Origin: Acetivibrio mesophilus
Lineage (GTDB): Bacteria > Bacillota > Clostridia > Acetivibrionales > Acetivibrionaceae
Reading direction: 5' to 3'
NCBI RefSeq assembly: GCF_004102745.1
Contig: NZ_RLII01000021.1
Coordinates: 1-64,000, forward strand
DNA: 64,000 bases
Position numbers and translations under genes: made by a program. The notes beneath the pieces were generated by a model. It ran no database searches and was not told where the DNA came from. It worked only from the letters and a program-made list of their open reading frames with translations. Positions 37,791 through 45,496 of this stretch are shown here, piece after piece; position 1 is the stretch's first letter; each line of letters starts with the position of its first letter.

Positions 37791-38690
37791 GTGGATATTG
37801 TATGTATGCATCCTCAAGATTTTGAGTCCCTTATTGAAGTGGATAAAATATGTTTTGAAAGAAAAAGTTCTAGGAGTATGAGAAATCTACAACTCCTAAC
37901 TTTTAATGATTTAGAAGGGTGTTTTGTTGCTAAAAAAGGTGATGATATTATTGGATATGTGTTTTCAAAAACTTTTGGAAAAGAGAGCTATATAGGACCG
38001 ATAGGGGTGCTTCCTGAGTACAGGAAATATGGAATCGGGAAAAAACTGCTTGATGCTGCTGTTTTGCACCTTAAAGCAAAAGGATGCTCTGTAATTGGTT
38101 TGGAGGTTCTTCCGGAAAAATGCGATAATATTGGATTTTATTATAGGCTGGGATTTAAGACGGTTTATCCTACCCTAATGCTAGAAGCCTCACGAAATTC
38201 ACAATATATTGACATCCCGGGAGTAAAAACCATAAATTTATCGTTGCTATCACAAACAGAGCAAGATTTTGTAGTAAATAAAATAAGGGAATGCACTTTG
38301 ACACAGCTAAATGGGGTGGATTATTCAAATGATATTAGAACTACAGTTGGTGAAAAGGGGAATGTTGTTGTTGCCTTAGAAAATGATAACCCTATAGGCT
38401 TTTTTGCTTACTGTGAATTGTGCTTTCCATATGTGTGGGGGGCAGTTGGCAGGCATAAATATAGAAATGACATAATTAGAAAGGCTATTTTTGAATTAGC
38501 CTGTTTGAATCCGAAAAAGGAATTGTTATTGGGAATAAATACTGTGTATAACGATGTAGTCAATGTATTAATTGACAGTGGATATAGAATAAAAAAAAGT
38601 ATCAATAGAATGCTGTTGAATGATGGGGAATATCCCGGCTATTTACACAAGAATGATTACTTCGTAGTGCTGCGGGCTTGGTACAGCTGA
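37791..38690 (+). CDS. Tandem GNAT acyltransferase
   Basis: This 299-aa protein has an N-terminal GNAT domain with the acetyl-CoA motif LPEYRKYGIGKKLLDAA (about residues 73-90) and IGFYYRLGFKTVYP. The second half (about residues 150-299) looks like a degenerate GNAT domain without a clear P-loop. The two-domain build resembles mycothiol-synthase-type proteins. The start is GTG 37791. It lies between the ligase and the carrier protein, so acyl transfer from the carrier is possible. Confidence 0.75.
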   Translation: MDIVCMHPQDFESLIEVDKICFERKSSRSMRNLQLLTFNDLEGCFVAKKGDDIIGYVFSKTFGKESYIGPIGVLPEYRKYGIGKKLLDAAVLHLKAKGCSVIGLEVLPEKCDNIGFYYRLGFKTVYPTLMLEASRNSQYIDIPGVKTINLSLLSQTEQDFVVNKIRECTLTQLNGVDYSNDIRTTVGEKGNVVVALENDNPIGFFAYCELCFPYVWGAVGRHKYRNDIIRKAIFELACLNPKKELLLGINTVYNDVVNVLIDSGYRIKKSINRMLLNDGEYPGYLHKNDYFVVLRAWYS

Positions 38691-38726
38691 TGGATAGTTT
38701 CATTAACGATATTAAGGGGGATTAAT

Positions 38727-38975
38727 GTGGACGATATTCAAAAAAAAGTACTTGACACTATAAAAAAAATAACAAAAAAAGAAAATATATTTTTGGAAAG
38801 TCATATGATAAACGATATTGGTATCAGTTCTTTGGACTATACAATGCTTATTGTGTCTCTTGAAAGAAAATTTAAAATACGATTTGAGAATGATTTCTTA
38901 ATGAGTGATGCTATATCTGACGTTAAAAGCATATCCGATTATATTGCAATGAGTGTAAACCAAAAAGAGGAGTAA
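38727..38975 (+). CDS. Acyl/peptidyl carrier protein
   Basis: This 82-aa free-standing carrier has the phosphopantetheine site in NDIGISSLDYTML, with Ser35 the likely attachment residue. The helical pattern (KKVLDTIKKITKK, DVKSISDYIAM) is typical of ACPs. The start is GTG 38727 after AAGGGGG. With the ligase, KAS III-like enzyme and SDR it forms a small fatty-acid- or NRPS-like loading set. No phosphopantetheinyl transferase gene is in the window. Confidence 0.88.
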   Translation: MDDIQKKVLDTIKKITKKENIFLESHMINDIGISSLDYTMLIVSLERKFKIRFENDFLMSDAISDVKSISDYIAMSVNQKEE

Positions 38976-39040
38976 CTATATCATTAAATTGGGTCAAAGC
39001 TATATGTTATGAATACATATTTTAGGGAAGGAAATAGATT

Positions 39041-39778
39041 ATGCTTAATTTAAGCAATAAGAAGATAATTATTACAGGAGCCGCTTCGGGAATAGGAAAA
39101 GCAATAGCAGCACAAAGTGTTGATTGTGGAGCAATAGTTATTGCAGTGGATATTGATTCTGATGGTTTAGAGCGTTTGGAAAAAGAAAAGGGTAAAAACA
39201 ATATCATTCCTTTTGTTTTTGATGCTTCTAAAATGGAGCAGGTGGAATTATTTTTTAGCGAAATTGAAGGATATACGGGTTACCCGGATTGCTTAATAAA
39301 CAATGTTGGTATTTATTATGGCAAATCTATCTTAGATTACACTCAAGAAGAAATAGATAGGGTGTTGGAAGTAAATATTAAGTCCGCTGTTTACTTTTCT
39401 AAAAAATTCGCTCAATACAAGATGCGTAATAAAGAACACGGCTGTATTATAAATATGTCATCGGTATCTGGACAAGAAAGCAGTTCCGATGCGATATATG
39501 GCTTATCGAAAGCAGCACTGATCGGTTTGACCAAAAGCAATGCAATGAATTTTTCCCCTTATGTTCGAGTGAATGCTATAGCTCCTGGAATAATAGATAC
39601 CCCAATGATGAAGACAATTTCAAGTAGCAGATTAGCTCAATATAGGGAGAGAGAACTTATTTCTGAGCCACTTACACCAGAACAAGTGGCCAATACTGCA
39701 ATATTTCTAATTTCCGATGCGGCAAAACATTATACAGGAGCAGTTTTTGACATCAATAATGGCTGTTATTTGCGTTAG
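39041..39778 (+). CDS. Short-chain dehydrogenase/reductase
   Basis: This 245-aa classical SDR has the cofactor motif TGAASGIGKA (residues 12-21), CLINNVG, and the catalytic Ser-Tyr-Lys in MSSVSGQESSSDAIYGLSK, then APGIIDTPM. It resembles FabG and BacC-type enzymes. In this setting it may reduce a carrier-bound ketone, or oxidise or reduce a cyclohexyl intermediate as BacC and BacG do in bacilysin synthesis. Asp37 at the end of strand 2 (IAVDID) suggests NAD(H) preference. Confidence 0.85.
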   Translation: MLNLSNKKIIITGAASGIGKAIAAQSVDCGAIVIAVDIDSDGLERLEKEKGKNNIIPFVFDASKMEQVELFFSEIEGYTGYPDCLINNVGIYYGKSILDYTQEEIDRVLEVNIKSAVYFSKKFAQYKMRNKEHGCIINMSSVSGQESSSDAIYGLSKAALIGLTKSNAMNFSPYVRVNAIAPGIIDTPMMKTISSSRLAQYRERELISEPLTPEQVANTAIFLISDAAKHYTGAVFDINNGCYLR

Positions 39779-39789
39779 AAATATATGAT

Positions 39790-39812
39790 GTATTAACATA
39801 ATGAGTTAATAC
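39790..39812 (+). promoter_or_regulatory. Hairpin between the SDR and DAHP synthase genes
   Basis: GTATTAAC and GTTAATAC pair around the loop ATAATGA, with no T tract following. It is the only clear stem in the 138-nt gap before the last cluster gene. The function is unknown. Confidence 0.35.
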
Positions 39813-39916
39813 CCAGCTTAATGGGGGGCTTACATTGAAATATCAATATCTAGGTCGGAATATTGAAATGAAAAATGGAAGGATAATTTGAATTATACCA
39901 TAAGAGGGTTTTGATT

Positions 39917-40987
39917 ATGAGTGAAGAACTAAAAAGCTTAATACAGGAAATTGATTATCTAAATCTTTCTATTCTTGAAATAGTTAATAAAAGAATGAAA
40001 CTGATCAAGGAAATGTCGGAATTGAAAGATGAAATATGTACAGAGTATTTTAGTCCGGAATATGAGTCTGAAATGATGGAGAAAATCTTAAGTAAAAATA
40101 ATGGACCGCTATATGATGAACTTATTGAGGAAATATTCTCCATCATATTTTCTACTTCGTTGAAGTTCATGGGTATAAGTCGTCAAAAAAAGTTATTAAT
40201 CAGCTCCAGCTCCAATCAATGCTTTAGTAGTATTGGAGAAATGTTTGGATTTGATAATAGCGAACCCATTATAATTGCGGGGCCGTGTGCTGTCGAAAGA
40301 CTTGAATATCTTGAAATCATAGCTAAATTTTTAAAAGAAAAAGGTCTTAAATTTATAAGAGGTGGCGCCTATAAGCCAAGAACATCTCCATATGACTTTC
40401 AAGGTTTAAAAGAAGAGGGTCTGAAGATACTTCATGAAGTGTCTAAACTATATAGATTGATAAGTGTAACTGAAGTTGTTGATACCAGAGATGTGGAATT
40501 GGTTTCAAAATATGTAGACATACTGCAAATAGGGGCAAGAAATATGCAGAATTTTGAACTTTTAAAAGAGGTTGGTCATACTAATCGTCCAGTATTATTA
40601 AAAAGAGGGCTTAGTGCAACTATTGAAGAATTGATGTTTGCTGCAGAATATATTGTGTTGGAAGGTAATAAAAATGTGATTTTGTGTGAGAGAGGAATCC
40701 GAACTTGCGAGACAAAAACAAGGAATACCCTTGATATTTCTTCAATCCCCATTATTAAAAAAGAAACAAAGCTACCAATCATAGCTGACTTAAGTCATTC
40801 ACTTGGCAGAAAAGATATTGTTAATAGCATTGCGAAAGCAGTTCTTTCGGCCGGGGCTGATGGTATTATGATAGAGGTGCATCCTAATCCTGTTTTTGCC
40901 CTTTCCGATAGCAAACAACAGCTTAATTTAAGCGAATTTGATGAAATGCTTAGTCTAATAAAGGATATAAAGTCTACAAAAACATAA
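39917..40987 (+). CDS. aroG: Chorismate mutase-DAHP synthase fusion
   Basis: This 356-aa protein has an AroQ-type chorismate mutase helix bundle (residues ~1-85: IDYLNLSILEIVNKRMKLI) fused to a type I-beta DAHP synthase (GPCAVE, GGAYKPRTSPYDFQG, QIGARNMQNFELLKE, LLKRG, CERGIRT, DLSHSLGRKD, MIEVHPNP). It would both open the shikimate pathway and turn chorismate into prephenate, the substrate expected for the BacA-like domain at 25527. ATG 39917 is preferred to TTG 39911. It is the last gene of the block, a typical dedicated precursor-supply gene. Confidence 0.9.
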   Translation: MSEELKSLIQEIDYLNLSILEIVNKRMKLIKEMSELKDEICTEYFSPEYESEMMEKILSKNNGPLYDELIEEIFSIIFSTSLKFMGISRQKKLLISSSSNQCFSSIGEMFGFDNSEPIIIAGPCAVERLEYLEIIAKFLKEKGLKFIRGGAYKPRTSPYDFQGLKEEGLKILHEVSKLYRLISVTEVVDTRDVELVSKYVDILQIGARNMQNFELLKEVGHTNRPVLLKRGLSATIEELMFAAEYIVLEGNKNVILCERGIRTCETKTRNTLDISSIPIIKKETKLPIIADLSHSLGRKDIVNSIAKAVLSAGADGIMIEVHPNPVFALSDSKQQLNLSEFDEMLSLIKDIKSTKT

Positions 40988-41142
40988 CTGTCCAATAGAA
41001 TTAATTACTTTTCCAAATTACTTATAACTTCGATAATAAATTTTACTCACAATTATGTTCCGAATTGATTTTTATTGGATTCGCTAAAGGTGTTTGCGCA
41101 AGGTTTTTACTGTATAATATATTTTTAAGGTGCACAAGTACT

Positions 41143-41171
41143 TTTACAAGTGCAAAAAATTAGTATATAAT
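41143..41171 (+). promoter_or_regulatory. Sigma-A promoter of the ROK glucokinase gene
   Basis: TTTACA (41143-41148), a 17-nt spacer and TATAAT (41166-41171) lie 112 nt upstream of the gene. The flanking TGCAC...GTGCA (41131-41154) could be an operator overlapping the -35. The rest of the 40988-41282 gap shows nothing else clear. Confidence 0.65.
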
Positions 41172-41282
41172 ATACATTGAATGTTGAAACAACGAAGTTG
41201 GTCAAATTTAATAAGGTTTGGTAATTGCAGCAGGTAATGGTATGTTATTTGCTTACAAGTATATTGTACTAGGAGGAATAAA

Positions 41283-42236
41283 ATGTATTACATTGGGATT
41301 GATCTTGGCGGAACGAATATTGCCATAGGCTTGGTAAATGAAGAGGGTAAAATATTGCATAAGGACAGTGTTCCTACATTGAGGGAAAGGCCATACCAGG
41401 AGATAATTAAGGATATGGCAATGCTTACCCAAAAGGTAATAAAGGATGCAGGTGTCAGTGTTGACCAGGTCAAGAATATCGGGGTTGGAAGTCCCGGAAC
41501 GCCAAACTGCAAGGATGGAATCCTTGTCTACAACAACAACTTGAATTTTCGGAATGTTCCTATAAGGTCTGAGATGCAAAAATATATTGATTTGCCCGTA
41601 TATCTTGATAATGACGCAAACTGTGCAGCACTCGCTGAAAGTGTTGCCGGGGCGGCAAAGGGGGCAAAAATATCCGTAACCATTACTCTGGGCACTGGAA
41701 TTGGCGGAGGAGTTGTGATAGACGGCAAGACATACAGTGGTTTCAACTATGCAGGAGGAGAGCTGGGTCACACGGTTTTAATGGTGGATGGTGAGGCGTG
41801 TTCTTGTGGAAGAATGGGTTGCTGGGAAGCATATGCTTCGGCAACTGCCCTTATTAGACAGACCAAAAAGGCCGCACAGGAAAATCCTGAGTCACTAATA
41901 AACAAGCTTGTTGAAGGTGACTTATCCAAAATTGATGCAAAAACAGCTTTTGATGCAGCAAAGCAGGGTGACAAAACCGGAGAGATGGTAGTACAGCAGT
42001 ATATAAAATATATTGCCGAAGGACTTATCAATATGATAAATATATTCATGCCGGAGGTACTGGTAATAGGCGGAGGAATATGCAAGGAAGGCGAATATCT
42101 TTTAAAGCCTCTGAGGGAGCTTATAAGACAGGGAGTTTACAGCAAAGAGGACATACCTCAAACTGTGCTTAAAACGGCAGAAATGGGCAATGACGCAGGA
42201 ATAATCGGTGCTGCAATGCTGGGAAAAGGATGCTAG
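41283..42236 (+). CDS. glcK: ROK-family glucokinase
   Basis: This 317-aa kinase phosphorylates glucose with ATP. It has the ATP motif IDLGGTNIAIGLVNEEG (residues 5-21), the active-site NDANCAALAE, the ROK fingerprint with GGGVVIDGK, the substrate His in GGELGHT, and the zinc site CSCGRMGCWEAYAS. No helix-turn-helix domain precedes it, so it is an enzyme rather than a ROK repressor. AGGAGGA precedes the ATG. In a cellulose degrader it would act on cytoplasmic glucose from cellodextrins. Confidence 0.95.
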   Translation: MYYIGIDLGGTNIAIGLVNEEGKILHKDSVPTLRERPYQEIIKDMAMLTQKVIKDAGVSVDQVKNIGVGSPGTPNCKDGILVYNNNLNFRNVPIRSEMQKYIDLPVYLDNDANCAALAESVAGAAKGAKISVTITLGTGIGGGVVIDGKTYSGFNYAGGELGHTVLMVDGEACSCGRMGCWEAYASATALIRQTKKAAQENPESLINKLVEGDLSKIDAKTAFDAAKQGDKTGEMVVQQYIKYIAEGLINMINIFMPEVLVIGGGICKEGEYLLKPLRELIRQGVYSKEDIPQTVLKTAEMGNDAGIIGAAMLGKGC

Positions 42237-42251
42237 TTTAAAAGGCTGCGA

Positions 42252-42285
42252 GGGGGCAAAGGCGACGGGCTTTTGCCCCCTTAAA
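42252..42285 (+). terminator. Terminator after the glucokinase gene
   Basis: GGGGGCAAA (42252-42260) pairs with TTTGCCCCC (42272-42280), followed by a T-rich stretch. It is strong and 16 nt after the stop. Confidence 0.8.
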
Positions 42286-42288
42286 TTT

Positions 42289-42342
42289 GGCCTCTTGGAA
42301 TGAAAGAGGCAAAAGCGAAGGGACTTGATGTCCCGGGCTTTT
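42289..42342 (+). repeat. Hairpin repeat element, copy 2
   Basis: GCCTCTT (42290-42296) pairs with AAGAGGC (42304-42310). A second stem AAAAGC-GAA-GGGAC (42311-42324) pairs with GTCCC-GG-GCTTTT (42330-42342). The sequence matches copy 1 at 171-214, with covariation at the stem end. It lies after a terminator and just upstream of truA. Confidence 0.65.
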
Positions 42343-42379
42343 GATATTTAAAGAAGCAAAAAAGTGTAAGGAAGATATT

Positions 42380-43114
42380 ATGAGGAATGTAAAGTTAATT
42401 ATTGAATACGACGGTACGAATTATCATGGCTGGCAAACGCAGAAGAATGCAAAAACAGTCCAAGACACAATTGAAAGGGCGATAAAAGGGCTTACTGGAG
42501 AGATGGTTGAACTTACAGCCTCAAGCAGGACTGACTTTGGAGTGCACGCACTGGGGCAGGTAGCAAACTTTATGACGAATTCCAGTATACCCGGGGACAG
42601 ATTTTCTTATGCTCTAAACAGACTACTTCCCGATGACATAGTAATAAAAGACTCCCAGGAAGTAAGCTTAGATTTTCATGCCCGGTTTAGATCAAAAGGC
42701 AAAAAGTACAGATATCTAATTTACAACTCCCGATTTCCATCTGCGATCCTAAGAAACAGAGCCTATCATGTATCCTACGAACTGGATTTTGAAAGCATGC
42801 AAAAGGCAGCGTCATACTTTCCCGGCACCCACGATTTCTCCTCCTTTAGGGCGAGCGGCAGCAGTGTCAAAACATCTGTCAGGACCATTACGGAAGCAGT
42901 GCTTGAAAGGGACGATAAAATAATAAGCTTTGAAATATCCGGTAATGGCTTTTTGTACAATATGGTGAGGATAATAGTCGGAACCTTAGTGGATGTAGGT
43001 ATGGGAAGGATAGATGCCGATGATATACCGAAGATTATTGAAAGCCTGGATAGAAAGAGAGCAGGAAGAACAGCTCCGGCAGAAGGTTTGTATCTGGTAG
43101 AGGTCTATTACTGA
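42380..43114 (+). CDS. truA: tRNA pseudouridine(38-40) synthase
   Basis: TruA (244 aa) modifies the tRNA anticodon stem-loop. It has the opening VKLIIEYDGTNYHGWQTQ, the catalytic Asp in SSRTDFGVHALGQVANF (about residue 52), YRYLIYN and the end GRTAPAEGLYLVEVYY. ATG 42380 after AAGGAAG is preferred. In many Firmicutes truA follows ecfT; here about 21 kb separates them. Confidence 0.97.
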   Translation: MRNVKLIIEYDGTNYHGWQTQKNAKTVQDTIERAIKGLTGEMVELTASSRTDFGVHALGQVANFMTNSSIPGDRFSYALNRLLPDDIVIKDSQEVSLDFHARFRSKGKKYRYLIYNSRFPSAILRNRAYHVSYELDFESMQKAASYFPGTHDFSSFRASGSSVKTSVRTITEAVLERDDKIISFEISGNGFLYNMVRIIVGTLVDVGMGRIDADDIPKIIESLDRKRAGRTAPAEGLYLVEVYY

Positions 43115-43189
43115 ATTAATATATGGTAACACCAATAATATATACTCCCCCATTTTTGGTATACTTTGTTATATGGCAAAAAAATATTA

Positions 43190-43218
43190 TTGACACACGC
43201 TCTGTCCCATGCTACAAT
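43190..43218 (+). promoter_or_regulatory. Strong sigma-A promoter of the CarD-like gene
   Basis: TTGACA (43190-43195), a 17-nt spacer and TACAAT (43213-43218) lie about 180 nt upstream of the start codon, a long 5' UTR. Confidence 0.75.
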
Positions 43219-43396
43219 AAAATATTTTGACAATAAAATGACTTTGTAGTATACTAAATATATAGGGATGTACCATTTGATAGAACATCATTATTCTTAA
43301 TTTTAATATCAAAATTTCACAAATGAAATCAAAATTAGAAGATATATTAGAAATTCTGATACTATTTTGTTTTTTTGTTTTATTGGAGGAGTGTAT

Positions 43397-43876
43397 ATGT
43401 ATAATATCGGTGATAAAATTGTGTATCCAATGCATGGTGCAGGTGTAATAGAATCTATCGAGGAAAAGGAAATTTTAGGAAACAAACAAAGCTATTACGT
43501 AGTAAAAATTCCTATTGGAGAAATGAAAGTAATGATACCAACTCAAAATGTGGATGGTATTGGCATAAGGGAAGTAATAAGTGAAGAGGATGCAGAAAAG
43601 GTTTTTTTAATACTGAGAAATAAAGCTATTCCTTCAAATTCAAACTGGAATAAGCGATACCGGGAAAACATGGGTAAGATTAAAAGCGGTAATATTTATG
43701 AAGTGGCAGACGTTGTTCGCTGCCTGATGCTGAGGGATAGGGAAAAAGGACTTTCGACCGGCGAGAGGAAAATGCTAAACAGTGCAAAGCAGATTCTCAT
43801 TAGTGAGCTGGTACTGGCGAAAAATATGAATGCAATGGAGATAGAGGGCATCATAAACAAGTTTATAAAGATTTAA
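43397..43876 (+). CDS. CarD/CdnL-family transcription regulator
   Basis: This 159-aa protein has the CarD/TRCF RNA-polymerase-interacting domain at the N terminus (YNIGDKIVYPMHGAGVIESIEEKEI) and a helical C-terminal domain (VRCLMLRDREKGLSTGERKMLNSAKQILISEL, in part). Members bind the RNA polymerase beta subunit and stabilise open complexes. ATG 43397 after GGAGGAG is preferred to upstream ATG 43367. Confidence 0.93.
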   Translation: MYNIGDKIVYPMHGAGVIESIEEKEILGNKQSYYVVKIPIGEMKVMIPTQNVDGIGIREVISEEDAEKVFLILRNKAIPSNSNWNKRYRENMGKIKSGNIYEVADVVRCLMLRDREKGLSTGERKMLNSAKQILISELVLAKNMNAMEIEGIINKFIKI

Positions 43877-43900
43877 TCGAGATTCTTCAAAACTCATAAT

Positions 43901-43928
43901 AAAGCTGTTTATCACAGCTTTTTTTTTG
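43901..43928 (+). terminator. Terminator after the CarD-like gene
   Basis: AAAGCTGT (43901-43908) pairs with ACAGCTTT (43914-43921) around a 5-nt loop, followed by a run of T. Confidence 0.9.
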
Positions 43929-44016
43929 CCCTAATTTTTTTCATAATTATTACAATCAAAAGAATAATATGATATAATTTTAAAAACATTAGAACATCTG
44001 CCAGGAGAGTTTGATA

Positions 44017-44730
44017 ATGAAAAAGAGTAGAAAGCTTTGGGTAAGTGCGGTTGTTGTGGCAGCCGGAAAAGGGACTCGTATGAATATGGATATCAACAAG
44101 CAGTACATAAAGGTATGCGGAATACCTTTACTTGCTAGGACCCTTAAGGTTTTTGAAGACTGCTCCTTGATTGACGAGGTGGTTTTGGTAGTAAGCAATA
44201 GCGACATGTTTTACTGCAAGCAAAATGTTGTAGAGGCCTATGAACTAAAAAAGGTAAAGATGCTGGTGGCAGGTGGGGAGCAAAGGCAGGATTCTGTGTA
44301 TAATGGCCTTATACAAGTAAATAACGAATCGGACATTATTATTATACATGACGGTGCAAGGCCGTTTATAAATGACGAAATTATCGAAAACTGCATTGAG
44401 GCAGCGCAAGAATATGGGGCTTCTACCGTAGCAGTGCCTGTTAAGGATACGATAAAGTCGGCAGATAGTGGGGGCTTTGTAAAGGAAACATTGGAAAGGA
44501 GCACGCTCTGGGCTATTCAGACGCCCCAGGCCTTTTTAAAGGATGTCATAATAAAGGCTCACGAAAAAGCTGCCGATGACGGGTTTTATGGCACTGACGA
44601 TACTGTTCTTGCGGAGAGAATGGGTATACGTACTAAGTTGGTTATGGGAAGCTACAACAACATAAAAATTACAACAAGGGAAGACCTGACATTTGCCGAA
44701 GCAGTAATTGGCAATGCTGAAGTATACTGA
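44017..44730 (+). CDS. ispD: 2-C-methyl-D-erythritol 4-phosphate cytidylyltransferase
   Basis: IspD (237 aa) makes CDP-methylerythritol in the MEP isoprenoid pathway. It has VVVAAGKGTRMNMDINKQYI (nucleotide-binding loop), the GGEQRQDSVYNGL motif, IHDGARPFI and TPQAF...DDGFYGTDDT. The start ATG 44017 follows AGGAGAG. The next pathway-linked gene in the window, ispF, is 6 kb away on the other strand. Confidence 0.96.
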   Translation: MKKSRKLWVSAVVVAAGKGTRMNMDINKQYIKVCGIPLLARTLKVFEDCSLIDEVVLVVSNSDMFYCKQNVVEAYELKKVKMLVAGGEQRQDSVYNGLIQVNNESDIIIIHDGARPFINDEIIENCIEAAQEYGASTVAVPVKDTIKSADSGGFVKETLERSTLWAIQTPQAFLKDVIIKAHEKAADDGFYGTDDTVLAERMGIRTKLVMGSYNNIKITTREDLTFAEAVIGNAEVY

Positions 44731-44764
44731 CTTTAACCAATAAAGAAAGGTAAGGGTAATTTGC

Positions 44765-45496
44765 GTGATCAAAATACATTGTCTATCCAAGCATTTTGGC
44801 AATATTGCTGCAGTCTGCGGCATCAGCTTTGAAGTAAAAAAGGGCGAGGTATTCGGATTACTGGGGGAGAACGGAGCTGGAAAAACCACGACACTAAGAA
44901 TGCTTGCGACCATGCTTAGACCTACTTCCGGTACTGCAACAATGGCAGGTTGGGATATTGTAAAGGAGCCCCAAAAGGTCAGGAGTAGCATAGGAATCCT
45001 TTTTGGAGGAGAGACCGGACTTTATGATAGGTTGACATGTGAAGAAAACATAGCATATTTCGGAGAATTGAATGATATGAGCAGGGCTCAAATAAAAGAA
45101 AGAATTAAAGAGCTTGCAAAAGTCTTCAATATGGAGGAGTATTTGACGAGAAGGGCAGGAAAGCTCTCGAAAGGGATGAAACAGAAGGTGGCGTTTGCGA
45201 GAGCCATAGTGCATGACCCAAAAATAATGCTTTTGGATGAGCCCACCTCAGGACTTGATGTCAGTGCCATAAGAGATGTGCATGAATTTATTGCAAGCTG
45301 CAGAAAAGAAGGGAAAACGGTGATTTTTTCAAGTCACAGCATGAGCGAGGTAGAAAAACTTTGTGATCGTGTAGGTATAATTCACAAGGGGAATTTGGTG
45401 GAAGTCGGTAATATTGATGAAATTAAGTCAAGATATGGCAATCAGAGCCTTGAAGATATATTTATTAAACTGGTAGGTGACAGAAGTGAACGCTAG
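44765..45496 (+). CDS. ABC transporter ATP-binding protein, NatA-like
   Basis: This 243-aa ATPase has Walker A GENGAGKTTT, Q-loop GGETGLYDRLT, signature LSKGMKQKVAFARAIVHDP and Walker B IMLLDEPTSGLD, then SSHSMSEVEKL. It resembles NatA of sodium or drug exporters. The start is GTG 44765 with a modest AAAGGTAAGG. It overlaps the next gene, its permease, by 11 nt. Confidence 0.92.
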   Translation: MIKIHCLSKHFGNIAAVCGISFEVKKGEVFGLLGENGAGKTTTLRMLATMLRPTSGTATMAGWDIVKEPQKVRSSIGILFGGETGLYDRLTCEENIAYFGELNDMSRAQIKERIKELAKVFNMEEYLTRRAGKLSKGMKQKVAFARAIVHDPKIMLLDEPTSGLDVSAIRDVHEFIASCRKEGKTVIFSSHSMSEVEKLCDRVGIIHKGNLVEVGNIDEIKSRYGNQSLEDIFIKLVGDRSER

